A stretch of 24,822 nt of DNA from Pelargonium cotyledonis (taxonomy: Eukaryota; Streptophyta; Magnoliopsida; Geraniales; Geraniaceae). How positions within the stretch are numbered: the stretch's first letter is position 1; each line of letters starts with the position of its first letter. The notes beneath the pieces were generated by a model that saw nothing but the letters and a program-made list of their open reading frames with translations, did no database searches and had not been told where the DNA came from. The position numbers and the translations under genes were made by a program. Below, one piece after another: positions 11,227 through 21,269 of this stretch. Where the stretch lies: NCBI GenBank assembly GCA_036897625.1, contig JAYMTA010000731.1, positions 1 to 24,822 on the forward strand, read 5' to 3'.

Positions 11227-11248
11227 TGCACGGCGGTTGGATTTAAAC

Positions 11249-12230
11249 TGATGTGCGTAAATATTACAAAATTTCTAAACACATTAGTCGAGATGTCGTT
11301 TCGTCCTAGTTGCGGTGTAGGGTGTTCACGGTCTCAAATCTGAAGAGTTAATATCGCCAGGATGGTTAAGTGTTGGAGCAAAAGCGAGCTTCGAGCATCC
11401 AAATCCAGATCTGAAGGTGGAAGACGAGTGTCTATTCCTGCAAAAACGAACACACCAAAGAACGATGAGATCCAGGGTGATTCTGGGACACCGCCTCGGG
11501 CATGAAAATAAGATCTCTTGCCGGAATTCACCAAGAAAAACTTAAGAGCTTGGAGAAAGGTCTCAAGAGGATTAACTCGACTTGAGAGCCTAGAGGGAGA
11601 GAATGGATCTGGGGTTCAGATTTAAAAATTAGAAATCATATCTCTCGGAATTAAATCTCTTTCTCTTACCTGAGAAATGGTATTTATATACCATACCACA
11701 GGGCACGTGTCGTTGTCTTGCAAGGTGATTCTTTTTGGACCACAGATGGGGCCCACGTCATGGGGTCACATCCTTGAGCCCTCAGTTTTGGGATCCTAGA
11801 AGTCTGATCCTCCTGCCCCGGATGTCTTGTACCGAGTCCATGGCGATCGTGGGAAGCTCCCAATCAATGCGCATGCTGCTTGCTCGGCCCCCTGGCTCTA
11901 GCTTGAGGGGAGGACATCTACGGGTGAGGCCTTAGGCAACCTGGGTCCTTCTGTCCTGGGGCCTTGGGGATATATGTGAGGGTCTTTAAAGCTCTCTTTC
12001 TCATTCAGGGAAGGCACCGATCAACTTGAGACCTTTTGGGACCAATTCTCGGGGCCCAATCCTCAAGTCTGGCCTTTTGGCCCTCTGGGTACTTGAGGGA
12101 GCGTTGTGGCTGGCCCCAAGCCCCCGAATCCCTCGGAGAGAGTTACTCGGTCCGTTAGTGACGTGGCGCCCGGTTGCCATGTGGTTGGCTCTGATTGGGC
12201 CTTCAGTTTGTGATTTTTTGGGTAGCATCA
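11249..12230 (-). repeat. 3' LTR of the Tat element
   Basis: The 982 bp LTR starts TGATGTGCG and ends GTAGCATCA on the plus strand, so it has TGATG...CATCA inverted ends. The right end is fixed by the adjoining polypurine tract. The left end is fixed by alignment to the LTR end at 22731-22956, where sequence similarity also stops at ACACATCA just before a PBS. On the minus strand it has a G-box CACGTG (11704-11709) and a TATA box TATATAAATA (11681-11690), followed by the R/U5 region with a splice-acceptor-like TTTTTGCAG near 11440. Transcription from it would run leftwards toward the gene at 10882. The left flank TAAAC (11244-11248) is the candidate target-site duplication; its partner lies outside the window. 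Confidence 0.8.
11681..11690 (-). promoter_or_regulatory. LTR TATA box
   Basis: TATATAAATA on the minus strand, with a CACGTG G-box 13 bp further upstream (11704-11709). This is the core promoter of the retrotransposon. In this 3' LTR copy it points to the Acd31.2-like gene. Confidence 0.7.
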
Positions 12231-12245
12231 GTTGCCCCCTACTCC
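12231..12245 (-). other. Polypurine tract next to the 3' LTR
   Basis: On the minus strand GGAGTAGGGGGCAAC abuts the LTR start TGATGCTACC. A purine-rich tract in this position is the second-strand primer site of LTR retrotransposons and confirms the minus orientation of the element. Confidence 0.75.
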
Positions 12246-12337
12246 GAGTGATAGCGATTTATCGGTGTTGCTTAGAGTGAACATGTTTTCTTTCAGAGTA
12301 AGCTTTCTGACTGAGGCGGACTTGAAGGTAAGATTTG

Positions 12338-12480
12338 TGACGTCATGGTCACGTGACCCGGGCCGAGGAGCGTTGCTGAGGATGAGAAGTCACGTTCCAG
12401 TTTCGGAGGTATGGGAGCAAAGGAAGTCGCACGTCTAGGAGTAGTCACGTCAGCAAACTCAGCATGTGAGGTCACGTGGC
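12338..12480 (+). promoter_or_regulatory. Cluster of ACGT-core (bZIP) sites upstream of the antisense ORF
   Basis: Seen here are a perfect palindrome TGACGTCA (12338-12345), a perfect 10 bp palindrome GTCACGTGAC (12348-12357), further TCACGT or CACGT words near 12391, 12430 and 12445, and GTCACGTGGC (12471-12480), which contains an ABRE. In plants such ACGT cores bind bZIP or bHLH factors linked to ABA, light and stress. The cluster lies 260-400 bp upstream of the TATA box at 12737, as a distal promoter would. Confidence 0.6.
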
Positions 12481-12736
12481 AAAAGATTTGCTCAGGTGAT
12501 CGTATCTATTTGGAGACGCGTGCGAGCGTTGCTACATGGCAGATAAGGCTTTCCGTTCTCTTTCAGACGTTTGACCTTCTTTGACTGTTTTGAATTTCAA
12601 ACTCGTTGTTTTTGACTTGCTGAGTTGTCCTCACGGGATTGGAGAAGAAGTAGGTTGTATTGTACCTCGAGCAGTACCAGATTAGAGCCTCGTATCAACC
12701 TTTTGAGCTTCCTATCAACCCTTGGTCTTCTTCGCC

Positions 12737-12743
12737 TATAAAA
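12737..12743 (+). promoter_or_regulatory. TATA box of the plus-strand antisense transcription unit
   Basis: TATAAAA is followed at once by ACCCTA, so an AAACCCTA telobox overlaps it (12741-12748). A CT-rich leader with TTCTTC-like words follows. Transcription would start near 12765-12775 and run into the leader intron of the antisense ORF. Confidence 0.6.
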
Positions 12744-12764
12744 CCCTACTCTTCCTTCCTCTTT

Positions 12765-14180
12765 ACTCTTCACCTTTTCAGAAGGCTTCGTTGCAGAGAG
12801 AAAGAGAGAGCTTTTGTCTCCGAGGAGTTTTTGCTTTCGTCTTGCCGATGTTCTGCTGTTCTTCTTATGTTCGATGTACTGTTGTTTCTTTGTCTGCTAC
12901 TGTTCTTCCCACCGGTCTATTACCGCCGAGAGGTATGCTTCTTTTTCTTTCACTTTGCTTGGTTGAATGTGGCTCCGATCTTCTTTCCCCTGGTTCTTTT
13001 GTCTTCGCTTTGTCCTTTGCATGCCCTCATTGGGTCAAAGTTAGGGCTTTTCACTGGAAAGTTTGATCATATCTTTTGGCGGGAGATTTTTCGGCGAGTC
13101 CTTTAACCTCGCTAGTTTAGGGCTTTGCTTTGCCGACCTTTAGAGGCCTTTTTTATGAGGTCGCCATTGTCTGAATCTTTGTCTTTTGCGTCGGAAGAGC
13201 CTGTAAAAGGCTTCGCTTGAAGCGTCTCAAGGTTGTCTGTGAGAAATCCTTTTTGTTTTGAATGCGGGCCTTCCACGGCCTTTGGATCTCGTTCCTTTCC
13301 TTTGTTGAGTGTTAACTGTTTCTTCTTTTCCTAACCTTCTTGCTTTCTGTTCTGCAAGTATTGCCTTTCCAGTGCTCTTCATCCTTCGTCTTCTTTGCCA
13401 CACCGTCTGTTCCTCATGAGTGCCCATGTTCTTGATCAACTTCTTTGTTGTTTCTTCAGAGGATTTTGCCTCCTGGACCCTCTGTTTAGGGTTTGGGAGT
13501 TGGAGAGTTATCGTGTCTATCTTCTGGAGCCTTGCTTTAGGAGTTAAGTTTTTGTCTTGATCTATCTTTGTTGATGTTTCTGTACTTTTGTACATTTTGT
13601 CATCTGGGATCTATTCGCTTTCCACATTTTCCTGAACCGTTGTACTTGTTCGTATGTAATGAAATAGTTTTTTTTTTCCTTTTTTGGATGTTAACCTCTA
13701 GCTTTTGTCTTACGTTGCTCTTTACTTGGGTTGAATGCCTTTTGGGTTTTCTTTTCTCTACAGCTTTTTACTTGAACTATATGTCTTTACCTTCATAATT
13801 TTTGTCTTCTTTCAGGTGTCTATTAGGGGCCCGAGAATGTGGGGCCTTGTCATTGCTCCGAAAAAGTTTTCTATAATCTTTCCTTGTAAACTTTGTAGGG
13901 AACTGGGGATCCCTAATTCTCATGGGATGTAGTCTGGGCCTTTGGTCCCCGAGGCTCACTCCGGCCCCGAGATACTTGGGACCCGGGCTTCTCTTGTCTT
14001 CCTTTATAGGTTCCGGGCCTTTTGACCTAAAACGCATTCTAGCTTAGGGTCTCAAGGTCGGGTCCCCTCTGTCTCTTCATCTTGTGTTGTCTTTAGTTGG
14101 TGGGGCTGGTCCCTTTTTACATATTGTCATCTTTATTTCTCAGATTCAGATCAAGTTGTCGCTTTTCAGGTACTGTCATC
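12765..14180 (+). other. 5' leader of the antisense unit with probable intron
   Basis: This pyrimidine-rich stretch shows a donor AG|GTATGC at 12933 and an acceptor TTTTCAG at 14169 just before the ATG at 14181. A further acceptor-like TTCTTTCAG is at 13815. Frames such as 12660-13106 and 13568-13798 are Phe/Leu/Ser-rich artefacts of the pyrimidine content. I read the stretch as a 5' UTR with one long intron, perhaps alternatively spliced. Confidence 0.45.
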
Positions 14181-17100
14181 ATGTCGGAGTGGCTGAACAT
14201 GAGTAGGAAGTCATCTTCTGGGCACTCTAGGGATCCGCCCCCTGGAAATAGGCTCTCGCGTACTCCTCCTACTCAGTCGTCTTCTACATGGGCTGACGTT
14301 GCGCAGCGTTCCTTCCGTCTTTCAAGGCTTGCCCCTTCTGTTGCAGAAAAAGGGAAGGGCGTCTGTTTTGAGAGGGCCAAGGAATCTGGGGCCGAGCGGC
14401 CTAAGGAGGACATGTTTGTTCTCAGGGACCTCTATCTTCCAGGAGGGCTCTCTCTGCTCCATCTCAGGGAGCAGACGCACACGGGGCTTACCCTCCTACT
14501 CCATCTTCTGGTGATGCTTCGAATTTTGCGGTGGTCTCTGGGCTGGTCGCCAAGAAGGATCTTCTGAGGCAAGATGACGGACCTTACATGCATCCCGACA
14601 TCCCTAATGATCCGCCTACCGAGGTCTTCTCCCTTGCGGATTTTGTGGGCAGGTTGGTGCCCTCAGTCGCCGTTACTGAAGATATGCTGAAAAAGTTATT
14701 TCTCGATCTGAAGTTTGACGGGAAGAATTCTTGGGCCGCGTCCCCTTGCGCCCCACTTTCGAGCCGAGGCAGGAGGATATGGTGGTCCTCTGGTCCCATT
14801 TCGAGAATGGGCTTACCCTACCCATTGATCCTTCTGTGGAGGATGTGGTCACCTTCATGGAGACGACCTTCGAGAGGATTTTTCAAGATGACCTCCAGAG
14901 GATGACCATCTTTACTTCAACATACCAGCTCCTAGGGAGAGAGCCCTCTGTTGCTGCCTTTCTTTTGTTGTTTTCCGTCTATAATCGGGGCGCCGCCACC
15001 AACCTCAAATGGAGGCCTTCTCAGCATCGTGTTTTTGACCATATTTCCTTCTCCTCCAATGTGGAGGAGAGGCACAAGATCTTTCTGACATCCCGGGAGG
15101 GGTGGTGCGTCCCCAAAGTTGCCACGCCTCCGAGCAAGGCGAAATAGAGGAAAGAGTCTCCCTCCCCTTTTGATTATGATTTTGATCCCCAAGAGCTCAT
15201 CCTCGACTATCCTTTGGAGGGGTCTTCTTTTCCTACCAAGTACCTCCTTTGGAGTGATATCTAGTTCTACACTGAAGCTTTCCGTCCGGGGCCCGCCAAA
15301 CTCAAGCGCATCCTCTCCATGCTTCCTAACTGGAGGAACATGTTGTGGAGGATCCATGGAAAAATCGAGTCTCCTATTTTCCCCGACGACTGTCCAAGAT
15401 GCAAATGCCTTAATCCAGAGTTCTACATCAAAGGTAACCTTGAAGTTTTTCATTCGCTTAATTTTCCTTGTCTTCAAATCCTTCTTTCTTTAATGATTTT
15501 GTGATGTGTTGTGCTCATCGACTGCAGATACTCTCTATTTCTAGAGGATTGGACCGTGGAGGGGCGCCAGAAGTACAACGAGGATCAGGCAGAGGCCAAG
15601 AGGAAGCAGTTGGTTGTTCTTGACATTGTCCATTACATTCCCTTGAGCAGTCCACCACTGCCTACCAAGCCGACCGGGAAGAAACAAAAGAGGATGGGCA
15701 AGGATTGCTTTAGTTCCACCGAGAGAAGGTAAGTGGTGGAAGAGCCGGTCGATGAGTCTTCTCAAGAATCTCAACCTTTGAAGCGTCGTCGGCGCTCGGG
15801 TGCAGTTTGGGTTCTTCAAGAGGAAACTTCTGTTGCTGCTCTGGGTGAGGAGGAAGGAGAGATTCTGGCTGGGAGAGTGGCTCTTCTTTAGGGAACCATT
15901 GAGGGATGAAAGGATGAAATGGAGTGATCGGTCCTCGCAGTTGGAGAGAGCAATGTTGGGAGAGGAGTTCAATTGCGTCCGGTTGATGATGAAGTAGAGA
16001 ATCAGGGGAATGGGCAAGGGGCCAGATCACCTTCCCCGTCGTGTCCCACTAGCAGTCTTGATGATGACCAAGTTATGTTGAGTAACATTCTAGAGAAAGA
16101 AAAAGCTGGGGATTATTTGCGCTCTCAGGGAGAGAGAGTTGTGGTTCTTTGGGGAGTTGACTACATCATGTCAACTCCAGTTCGTTCTAGTAGTGGTGAT
16201 TTTGAGAGGAACGAGGGAGGTGAGTGATGTGTTGACTTAGGTTGGGCCGATGATGCTTATGTGAAGGCCTTGTTTGAGACCTCGACCGAGGGTGGGGTCG
16301 AGGGGAGAAGAGTGAGATAGAGAGATCGAGGTTGGGTATTATTGATGTCGTGCCAGAGGTCCTGGACGAGGGGGTCCGGGGCGAGGTGGTGAACCAAGAA
16401 AGAGTCCTGCCCGATGGGGGGGTCAGGAAGTGGTTGTTGGTGATAAGGAGGTAGTTTTAGATGAAGGAGTCCAAAATGAGATGGTAAATGAGAGTAGAGT
16501 CCTGGACGAGGGGGCCTAGGATCCGTTTGTTGAAGATGTGGCCCGAAAGGGGCATAGAGAGGAGGTCGCCAGGGACCAGGTGCATTTCACTGTTGATTCA
16601 TCTCCTGGTCGAGTTCATGTACCAACCATGGCTGAGTGGCCTTCCGATTTGCTAAAAAGGCCATTTTGTGAGGAGAGCTTGACCCGGGTGAGGGCGGCCT
16701 TGGAATCTGGAGGTGTTGGGAGGTCGTCCCAAATCTGTAAGGATGCTCTGTGAGCATCTTGTTGGGGTAAGTCTTGTTTTTCTTCGCTAGTACGTTCTTC
16801 TTTCTTGGCTGGTACATTATTCTTTCTTTACTGGTACACTCTTCTTATGTCTACTCTTTATGCAAATTTCTAATGTGGTCGACAGCCAATCTGAGGTCTT
16901 AACTATGTTTGTCAATGGGCTGTATGCCAGCGAGTTCCTAAGGAGAGTGCAGGCTGCTGTGAGTTCTTGCCGCTTTCATGAGATGATATATGATTTTCAG
17001 ATAGAGAAAGTTGCAGCGGGTGAGGAGGTGCGTGAGCGTGATGTTGCGGCTAGCAAGAAACGGATCATGGCCCTCGAGGCCGAGTAAGGGCGCCTTCTCA

Positions 17101-18194
17101 ATATGGTCAAGGGGTTGTTTGGGGACCTTGCGATCAATATGGCTAGTTCTTCAACGAGGGGTTCGGTGGTGCAACTCAAGAGAGAAGAAGCAGTGGAACT
17201 CCGAGAGCTGGATCTTTCTAGAAAGGAGGAGGAGATCTTGGAGAGAGATGAGGCTCTTCAACAAGAGGAGGAAGCCCTTCGTAGGAAGGAGGCGAAGCTT
17301 CGGGAACTTGACATAAAGGTGGAGGAGATCCTGGGGAGAGAGGAGGTCATTCGGCAGGGGGAGAAGGCCCTCCCCAAAGAGAAGACAGAGCTTGGGGAGA
17401 AGAAGGAGGAGGCCCAAAAGTCCTCCCAACTTGCTCTTGTCAAGGTATCCAATCTTTCTTTTGATTGTGTCTTCTTTCTTCTTTTCCCGTGTCTTCTTCT
17501 TCTTTTCCTACATTTTCATCTTCTTTTCCAACTTCTTTATATATGTTTTTTATTATGATTAGGCCAAGGACTCTTTTAAACCTCGGGGTCATAGATCATC
17601 AGGGGCTTCTAAGGCAGTGGGGTCCCCAATGCCTAGATCTTTGGGGGCGGCACATGCTTCTCCAGAGTTGAGGAATTTTCTGATTGCTGAGCGGAACCTG
17701 GGGTAAGCTGAGGGGAGGAGCAATGCATTCTGTGTTGCTACTGAATTTGGGGTTGGTAAGGAGAAGCTCCATGAGTCGTTCCTTGCTTCTTCTTCTCGTC
17801 CAAACCTGAGGAAGTTCCACCCCTAGTTTCCCCTCAATATGGAGAAGATTCTCATGTACCAGGAGTACGATCTTAGAAGGCCCGAGGGTGAGCCATGGGA
17901 GCCCCCTATTATTGATCATTCACGTTCATTTGAAGGGCTTTTCGAGAGTTACGTCCTTAATCCCCCCTTGATAGAGGAAGTTGAGCGCGCAGAGTCCTCT
18001 TGCAAGCTTGATTCCGGTTGGCTAGAGAGGTGCAACTCGTTGATCGATCCTGTCATGGAGTCTAGCCACAAATATGAAGTATCTAGGCCCCGATCCCTAG
18101 GATGGTGCCACCAAGAGACATTTCGCTTCTTAATCCACTTTTTGAGTCTGCTCTAGAGGAGGAAGCTCCGGCAGATCATGACTTATCCTCATAG
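14181..18194 (+). pseudogene. Antisense extra ORF (aORF) of the Tat element: transposase_28-like region plus coiled coil, spliced and broken
   Basis: The unit starts with MSEWLNMSRKSSSGHS at 14181, directly after a splice acceptor. A Ser/Pro/Arg-rich N-terminal part leads into a domain at about 14560-15433 (DPSVEDVVTFMETTFERIF, TSTYQLLGREPSVAAFLLLF, GWCVPK, FYTEAFRPGPAKL) resembling the plant gypsy-associated 'transposase_28' type. Probable GT-AG introns are 15434-15527, 16768-16884 and 17445-17562. An acidic region follows, then a long charged coiled coil at 17110-17440 rich in EEEIL/EEAL heptads. The last frame ends LFESALEEEAPADHDLSS at the TAG 18192-18194. Frameshifts near 14440, 14725 and 18090 and in-frame TAGs at 15145 and near 15262 show it is broken here. 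Its direction is opposite to gag-pol. It is probably a gag-like or nucleic-acid-binding accessory protein; its function is unknown. Exon limits are predictions. Confidence 0.65.
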
Positions 18195-18445
18195 TTCCTA
18201 GAAGGGAACATCTATATAAGGTGACTGTCAACTTTGCTCCTAAAGCTAATCTTCACCATCTACAGGAGTTTCTACGAGGGAGACAATTTGACATGCCACA
18301 AGAAACTGTACGATCACTTGATGTTGTTCTTAAAGCAGCATCATCTGAAATGTCTTTTCTCGCTCGAGACCACCTTATCTTTCTTGAGGAAGTTGAAATG
18401 TCACGTTTTGCAACGTCGCCACCCACTTCCTTAAGCCTTTTTTAG
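18188..18445 (+). pseudogene. Captured Argonaute (AGO) fragment, N-terminal/linker-1 region
   Basis: A frame open from 18182 to the TAG at 18443-18445 reads VPRREHLYKVTV, then NFAPKANLHHLQEFLRGRQ, then FDMPQETVRSLDVVLK. Plant AGO1/5/10-type proteins have the same order at the end of their N-terminal domain: a basic RRE-x-x-(F/Y)KV start, A-x-LHHL, FL-x-GRQ-x-D-x-PQE, then LD(I/V)VL. The match covers about 50 residues (about 18191-18346). The remaining 30 codons (from AASSEM) do not clearly continue AGO. None of the PAZ, MID or PIWI domains is present, so no slicer can be made. It overlaps the last codons of the antisense ORF in another frame and precedes the poly(A) signal at 18515, so it would lie in the 3' part of that transcript, in sense orientation. 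Best explained as a host gene fragment picked up by the retrotransposon. Confidence 0.7.
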
Positions 18446-18514
18446 TATCTTTGATTCTTCGTGGCGTCGCATCTTCTTTGTACACTTGTAAACTTGTAAC
18501 TTCTTTCTTCGAGG

Positions 18515-18520
18515 AATAAA
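18515..18520 (+). terminator. Poly(A) signal of the antisense unit
   Basis: AATAAA follows a T/G-rich stretch (TTTGTACACTTGTAAACTTG) typical of plant far-upstream elements, about 320 bp after the stop codon of the antisense ORF. A T-rich run comes next. It would close the plus-strand transcript before the tandem repeats. Confidence 0.5.
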
Positions 18521-18639
18521 TAGATATATTTTTTTACTTCTGTTTTCTTCATTACTCTTCATCGCCTGTTTCTTTTCATCCTCCTATCCCTTTGTCCCGG
18601 GGATGGGCATGTTGCTTCGGATGTCGCCCGTAGGTGAAT

Positions 18640-19850
18640 AATCGCGGACAAGCATGAGTCTTGGGTGTTCTTCCCAGCCTTGTTCCTCAGTTGGGGAACG
18701 AGTTGGTATTGTCATGGGTCTCACTCGCAGATGGCCTAGCTTGACAGAGCACCGAATACTGGAGGCCTTATTCCCAGCCGTGTCTTCATTGGGTGTCACT
18801 TGCGGATGGCCCTACTATGAGCGATCGCGAGCCTTTAGGAGCCTTAGCTTCAAGTCTTCATCCCATTTCTGAGACGGATTGGTGTTGTCATGAGTCCCAC
18901 TCACGAATGGCCTCGCTTGACAGAGCACCGATATCGGAGGCCTTCCCCCTAGAGTGTGTTGTCAAAGAGTCTCTTTATCAGGCAACCTTACTTATGCGAG
19001 CACTTACCTTTGGGGATTTTCCTTCCGATCTTTATCCCGTTTCTGAGATGGATTGTCTTGCCATGAGGTACCTTTCTCAGGTGACTTCATGTGGGAGAGC
19101 ACTGGTATTGGAGGCCTTTCCCCAAAGTGTGTCGTCAAGGGATCCCTTTATCATGTGATCTAGCCTATGCGAGCACTTTCCTTTGAGGCATTTCCTTCCA
19201 ATATTCATCCCATTTTCAAGATGGTTTGGTGTTGTCATAGGTCACACTCGCAGATGGCCTTGCTTGACAGAGCACTGATACTAGAGGCCTTTACCCAAAG
19301 TGTGTCATCAAAAGGTCCCTTTATCAGGTGCCCTTACTTATGTAAGCACTTACCCCTGAGGCATTTCCTTCCAATCTTCATCCTATTTCTAAGATGGTTT
19401 AGTGTTGTCATGGGTCCCACTCGCAGATGGCCTCGCTTGATAGAGCACTAATACTAGAGGCCTTTCCCCAGAGTGTGTCGTCAAGGGGTCCCTTTATCAG
19501 AAGACCTTACTTATGCGAGCACTTGCCCCAGCTGAGGCATTTTCTTCCAGTTCTGTTCCATCTGATCTTATTCCTCGACCTATGAATGGGATTGTATTTC
19601 CATGGGTCCCACTCACAGGTGGCCTCGCTTGGCAGAGCACTAGTATTGGAGGCCTTTCCTCAACGTGTGTCATCAAGGGGTCCCCTTGTCAGGTGACTTT
19701 GCCTATCCGAACACTAGCCTCTAAGGCATTTCCTTTCTAGTTATGTTGCATCTGATCTTGTTCCTCGACTAGGGAATAGGATTGTGTTGCCACAAGTTCC
19801 ACTCACGGGTGGCCTCGCTTGGCAGAGCACTAGTTTTAAGGCTTTGGTCC
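18640..19850 (+). repeat. Tandem repeat array of the Tat element, units about 170-190 bp
   Basis: The core C-CACTCGCAGATGGCC..GCTTGACAGAGCAC followed by GGAGGCC recurs at about 18723, 18899, 19078 (altered), 19247, 19419, 19609 and 19799, giving steps of roughly 176, 179, 169, 172, 190 and 190 bp. A partial copy is near 18797. Units also share a CCAAAGTGTGTCATCAAGGG-like segment. Open frames across the array are by-products of the repeats. Arrays of this kind between coding parts and LTR are typical of Tat/Ogre-Retand elements. Confidence 0.85.
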
Positions 19851-20027
19851 AAAGGTGGGTAGGTTCCCATATGTGCCTGACACATTGATCCTTAATTCAA
19901 TTGAGATCAAACATTTCTAATTCCATTCATCCAGAATCTTTTACAAGTGTTTGCCCCATTGTTTCCTTACACATGGGACCAAACATGCTGATTTCATTCA
20001 TCGAGAATCTTTTACATGTGATTGTCT
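19851..20027. other. Spacer between tandem repeats and the pol end
   Basis: A short spacer contains two copies of CATC-AGAATCTTTTACA (about 19928 and 19999), some 70 bp apart. No gene is visible. Confidence 0.4.
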
Positions 20028-21215
20028 TTAGTAGTAGATCTTTTTGAGGTTGTTCGCATGTCATGGGTTGTCGAGCTTGTAGCCCTCTTGATCTTCCAGT
20101 CGATAAGTCCTCAGGCGCACCACTTTGATGATTGGTAGGGTCCTCCCTACTTCGGGGCGAGTTTGCTTTCGGCTGGTCGTATGCATGTTGCCTTATATTT
20201 TCGAAGGACCCAATCTTCTACTTTGAACTCCCGGGGGCGGACCTTGGAGTCGTGGAAGCGCTTTACTACATGCTTGCGTGCAGCCAAGACCACTATTGCC
20301 TTCATTCTTCGCTCTTTTACAAAGTTAAGATCCGAAAGGTGGGACATGATGTTTTCTTCTTCATCGAATCCTTCAGTCAGTATGGTGGGCATGAAGCTCT
20401 CAACCGGGAGGACCATTTCAGAACCGTACACGAGCTGGAACAGGGTCTCTCCGGTAGCCACCTAGGGGGACATCCTTAGCGACCAGAGGATCAAATGGGG
20501 AGCTTATTGTGCCACTTATCATGGTTCCCTTCGATCATCTTCTTCAGCTCGTTGATGATTGTCTTGTTCGTAGCTTCGGCCTGACCATTGCACTTTGGGT
20601 GGCATACAGAGGACTTCCAATGTTTTACTCCAAAGTTCGTACACATCTCTATGAATTTCTCGTGGAACTAGGTCTTTTGGTCGAAGACGATGGCTTGGGG
20701 AAGTCTATATCTGGAGAAGATGTCTTCATGCATGAACTCCATTACACAGCTTTGGGTGATGGAGGAAAGCATTCTTACTTCTATCCACTTCATGAAGTAA
20801 TCCACGGAGACCACCACATGTTTTTTTTTTGTTGCTCTTGGGGAAAGGTTCGATGAGGTCCATTCCCCACATGGTGAATGGCCATGTCACGAGGAATGAT
20901 GATTGCTCGATCGCAGGGGCCCTTGGGATATTCGCGTGAAGCTATAAGTTGACACATCTCTTCACATATCGGTCTACATCTTTTCGAGTAGAGTGTCAAT
21001 AATACTCCTGACGAAGGACCAGTTCCGCTAAGCTCTTGGCCCCAAGGTGATGACCACACGATCTGCCATGGATTTCCTCGAGCACTTTTGCTGCTTCATC
21101 AGGATGGAGGCATCAGAGAAAAGGTTTGTGCGATGTGAACCTTTTGTATAATCTTCTCTCTTCACTTACGACGTATCTGGCAGACCTCCGGATGATGGTG
21201 TTTGCTTTGGCAGAA
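20028..21215 (-). pseudogene. Integrase region of Tat pol (decayed)
   Basis: Read leftwards on the minus strand. The zinc-binding part (about 21120-20980) keeps EIHGR...GHHLG and KRC but has lost the last Cys of HHCC. The catalytic core (about 20865-20520) keeps the three acidic positions, in VDYFMKW, VFDQK and GQAEATN. The C-terminal part (20461-20147) reads MATGETLFQLVYGSE...RRMKA...KVRPREFKVEDWVLRK and ends NNLKKIYY at the TAA 20028-20030. At least one frameshift near 20120 and several TAG/TGA stops at usual Trp or Gln positions interrupt it. It is a clear gypsy integrase remnant but cannot be functional. The plus-strand frames here (20132-20479, 20509-20856) are shadows. Confidence 0.9.
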
Positions 21216-21269
21216 TTATTGGGGAGCTTCTTATCCACTAGGTAGTCAAGGATGTCGTCGATCCATATT

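Larger units (their letters stand above)
10883..11248 (-). promoter_or_regulatory. Remaining native promoter region of the Acd31.2-like gene
   Basis: These 366 bp are all that lies between the start codon and the retrotransposon LTR. No clear TATA box is visible. The distal part has a 19-20 bp duplication (about 11148-11186, GGATTAGAAATTTTG twice) and a GAATGGA tandem run at 11193-11226. Each GGATTAGAAATTTTG unit has a GAA-N2-TTT core that only loosely recalls half a heat-shock element. Any original promoter beyond this point has been displaced by the insertion. Confidence 0.5.

Noticed and set aside
11323-12230. An LTR starting at TGTTCACGG (11323)
   Set aside because: It begins with TG, but similarity to the second LTR end (22731-22956) continues leftwards to 11249, where TGATG pairs with CATCA at 12230 and similarity stops.
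12660-13798. Phe/Leu/Ser-rich plus-strand frames (148, 114 and 76 codons) that look like membrane proteins
   Set aside because: The composition follows from pyrimidine-rich leader and intron DNA. The frames overlap each other, cross probable splice sites and show no conserved motif.
15541-16030. Minus-strand frames of 158 and 106 codons
   Set aside because: They lie opposite the antisense ORF, are Pro/Leu/Ser-rich and lack any gag or pol motif. Judged to be shadows.
18347-18445. Continuation of the Argonaute match beyond LDVVLK
   Set aside because: Residues after AASSEM do not show the conserved VGRSFF-type sequence that follows in AGO. The match is therefore limited to the first part of the frame.
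18654-19740. Five plus-strand open frames of 72-121 codons
   Set aside because: They run across the tandem repeats, share repeated amino-acid words in different frames and match no family. They are by-products of the array.
18640-19850. CRISPR-like array
   Set aside because: Units of about 180 bp diverge along their whole length without unique spacers of constant size, and the genome is that of a plant.
20132-20856. Plus-strand open frames of 100-115 codons
   Set aside because: They lie opposite well-recognised integrase sequence on the minus strand and are shadows.
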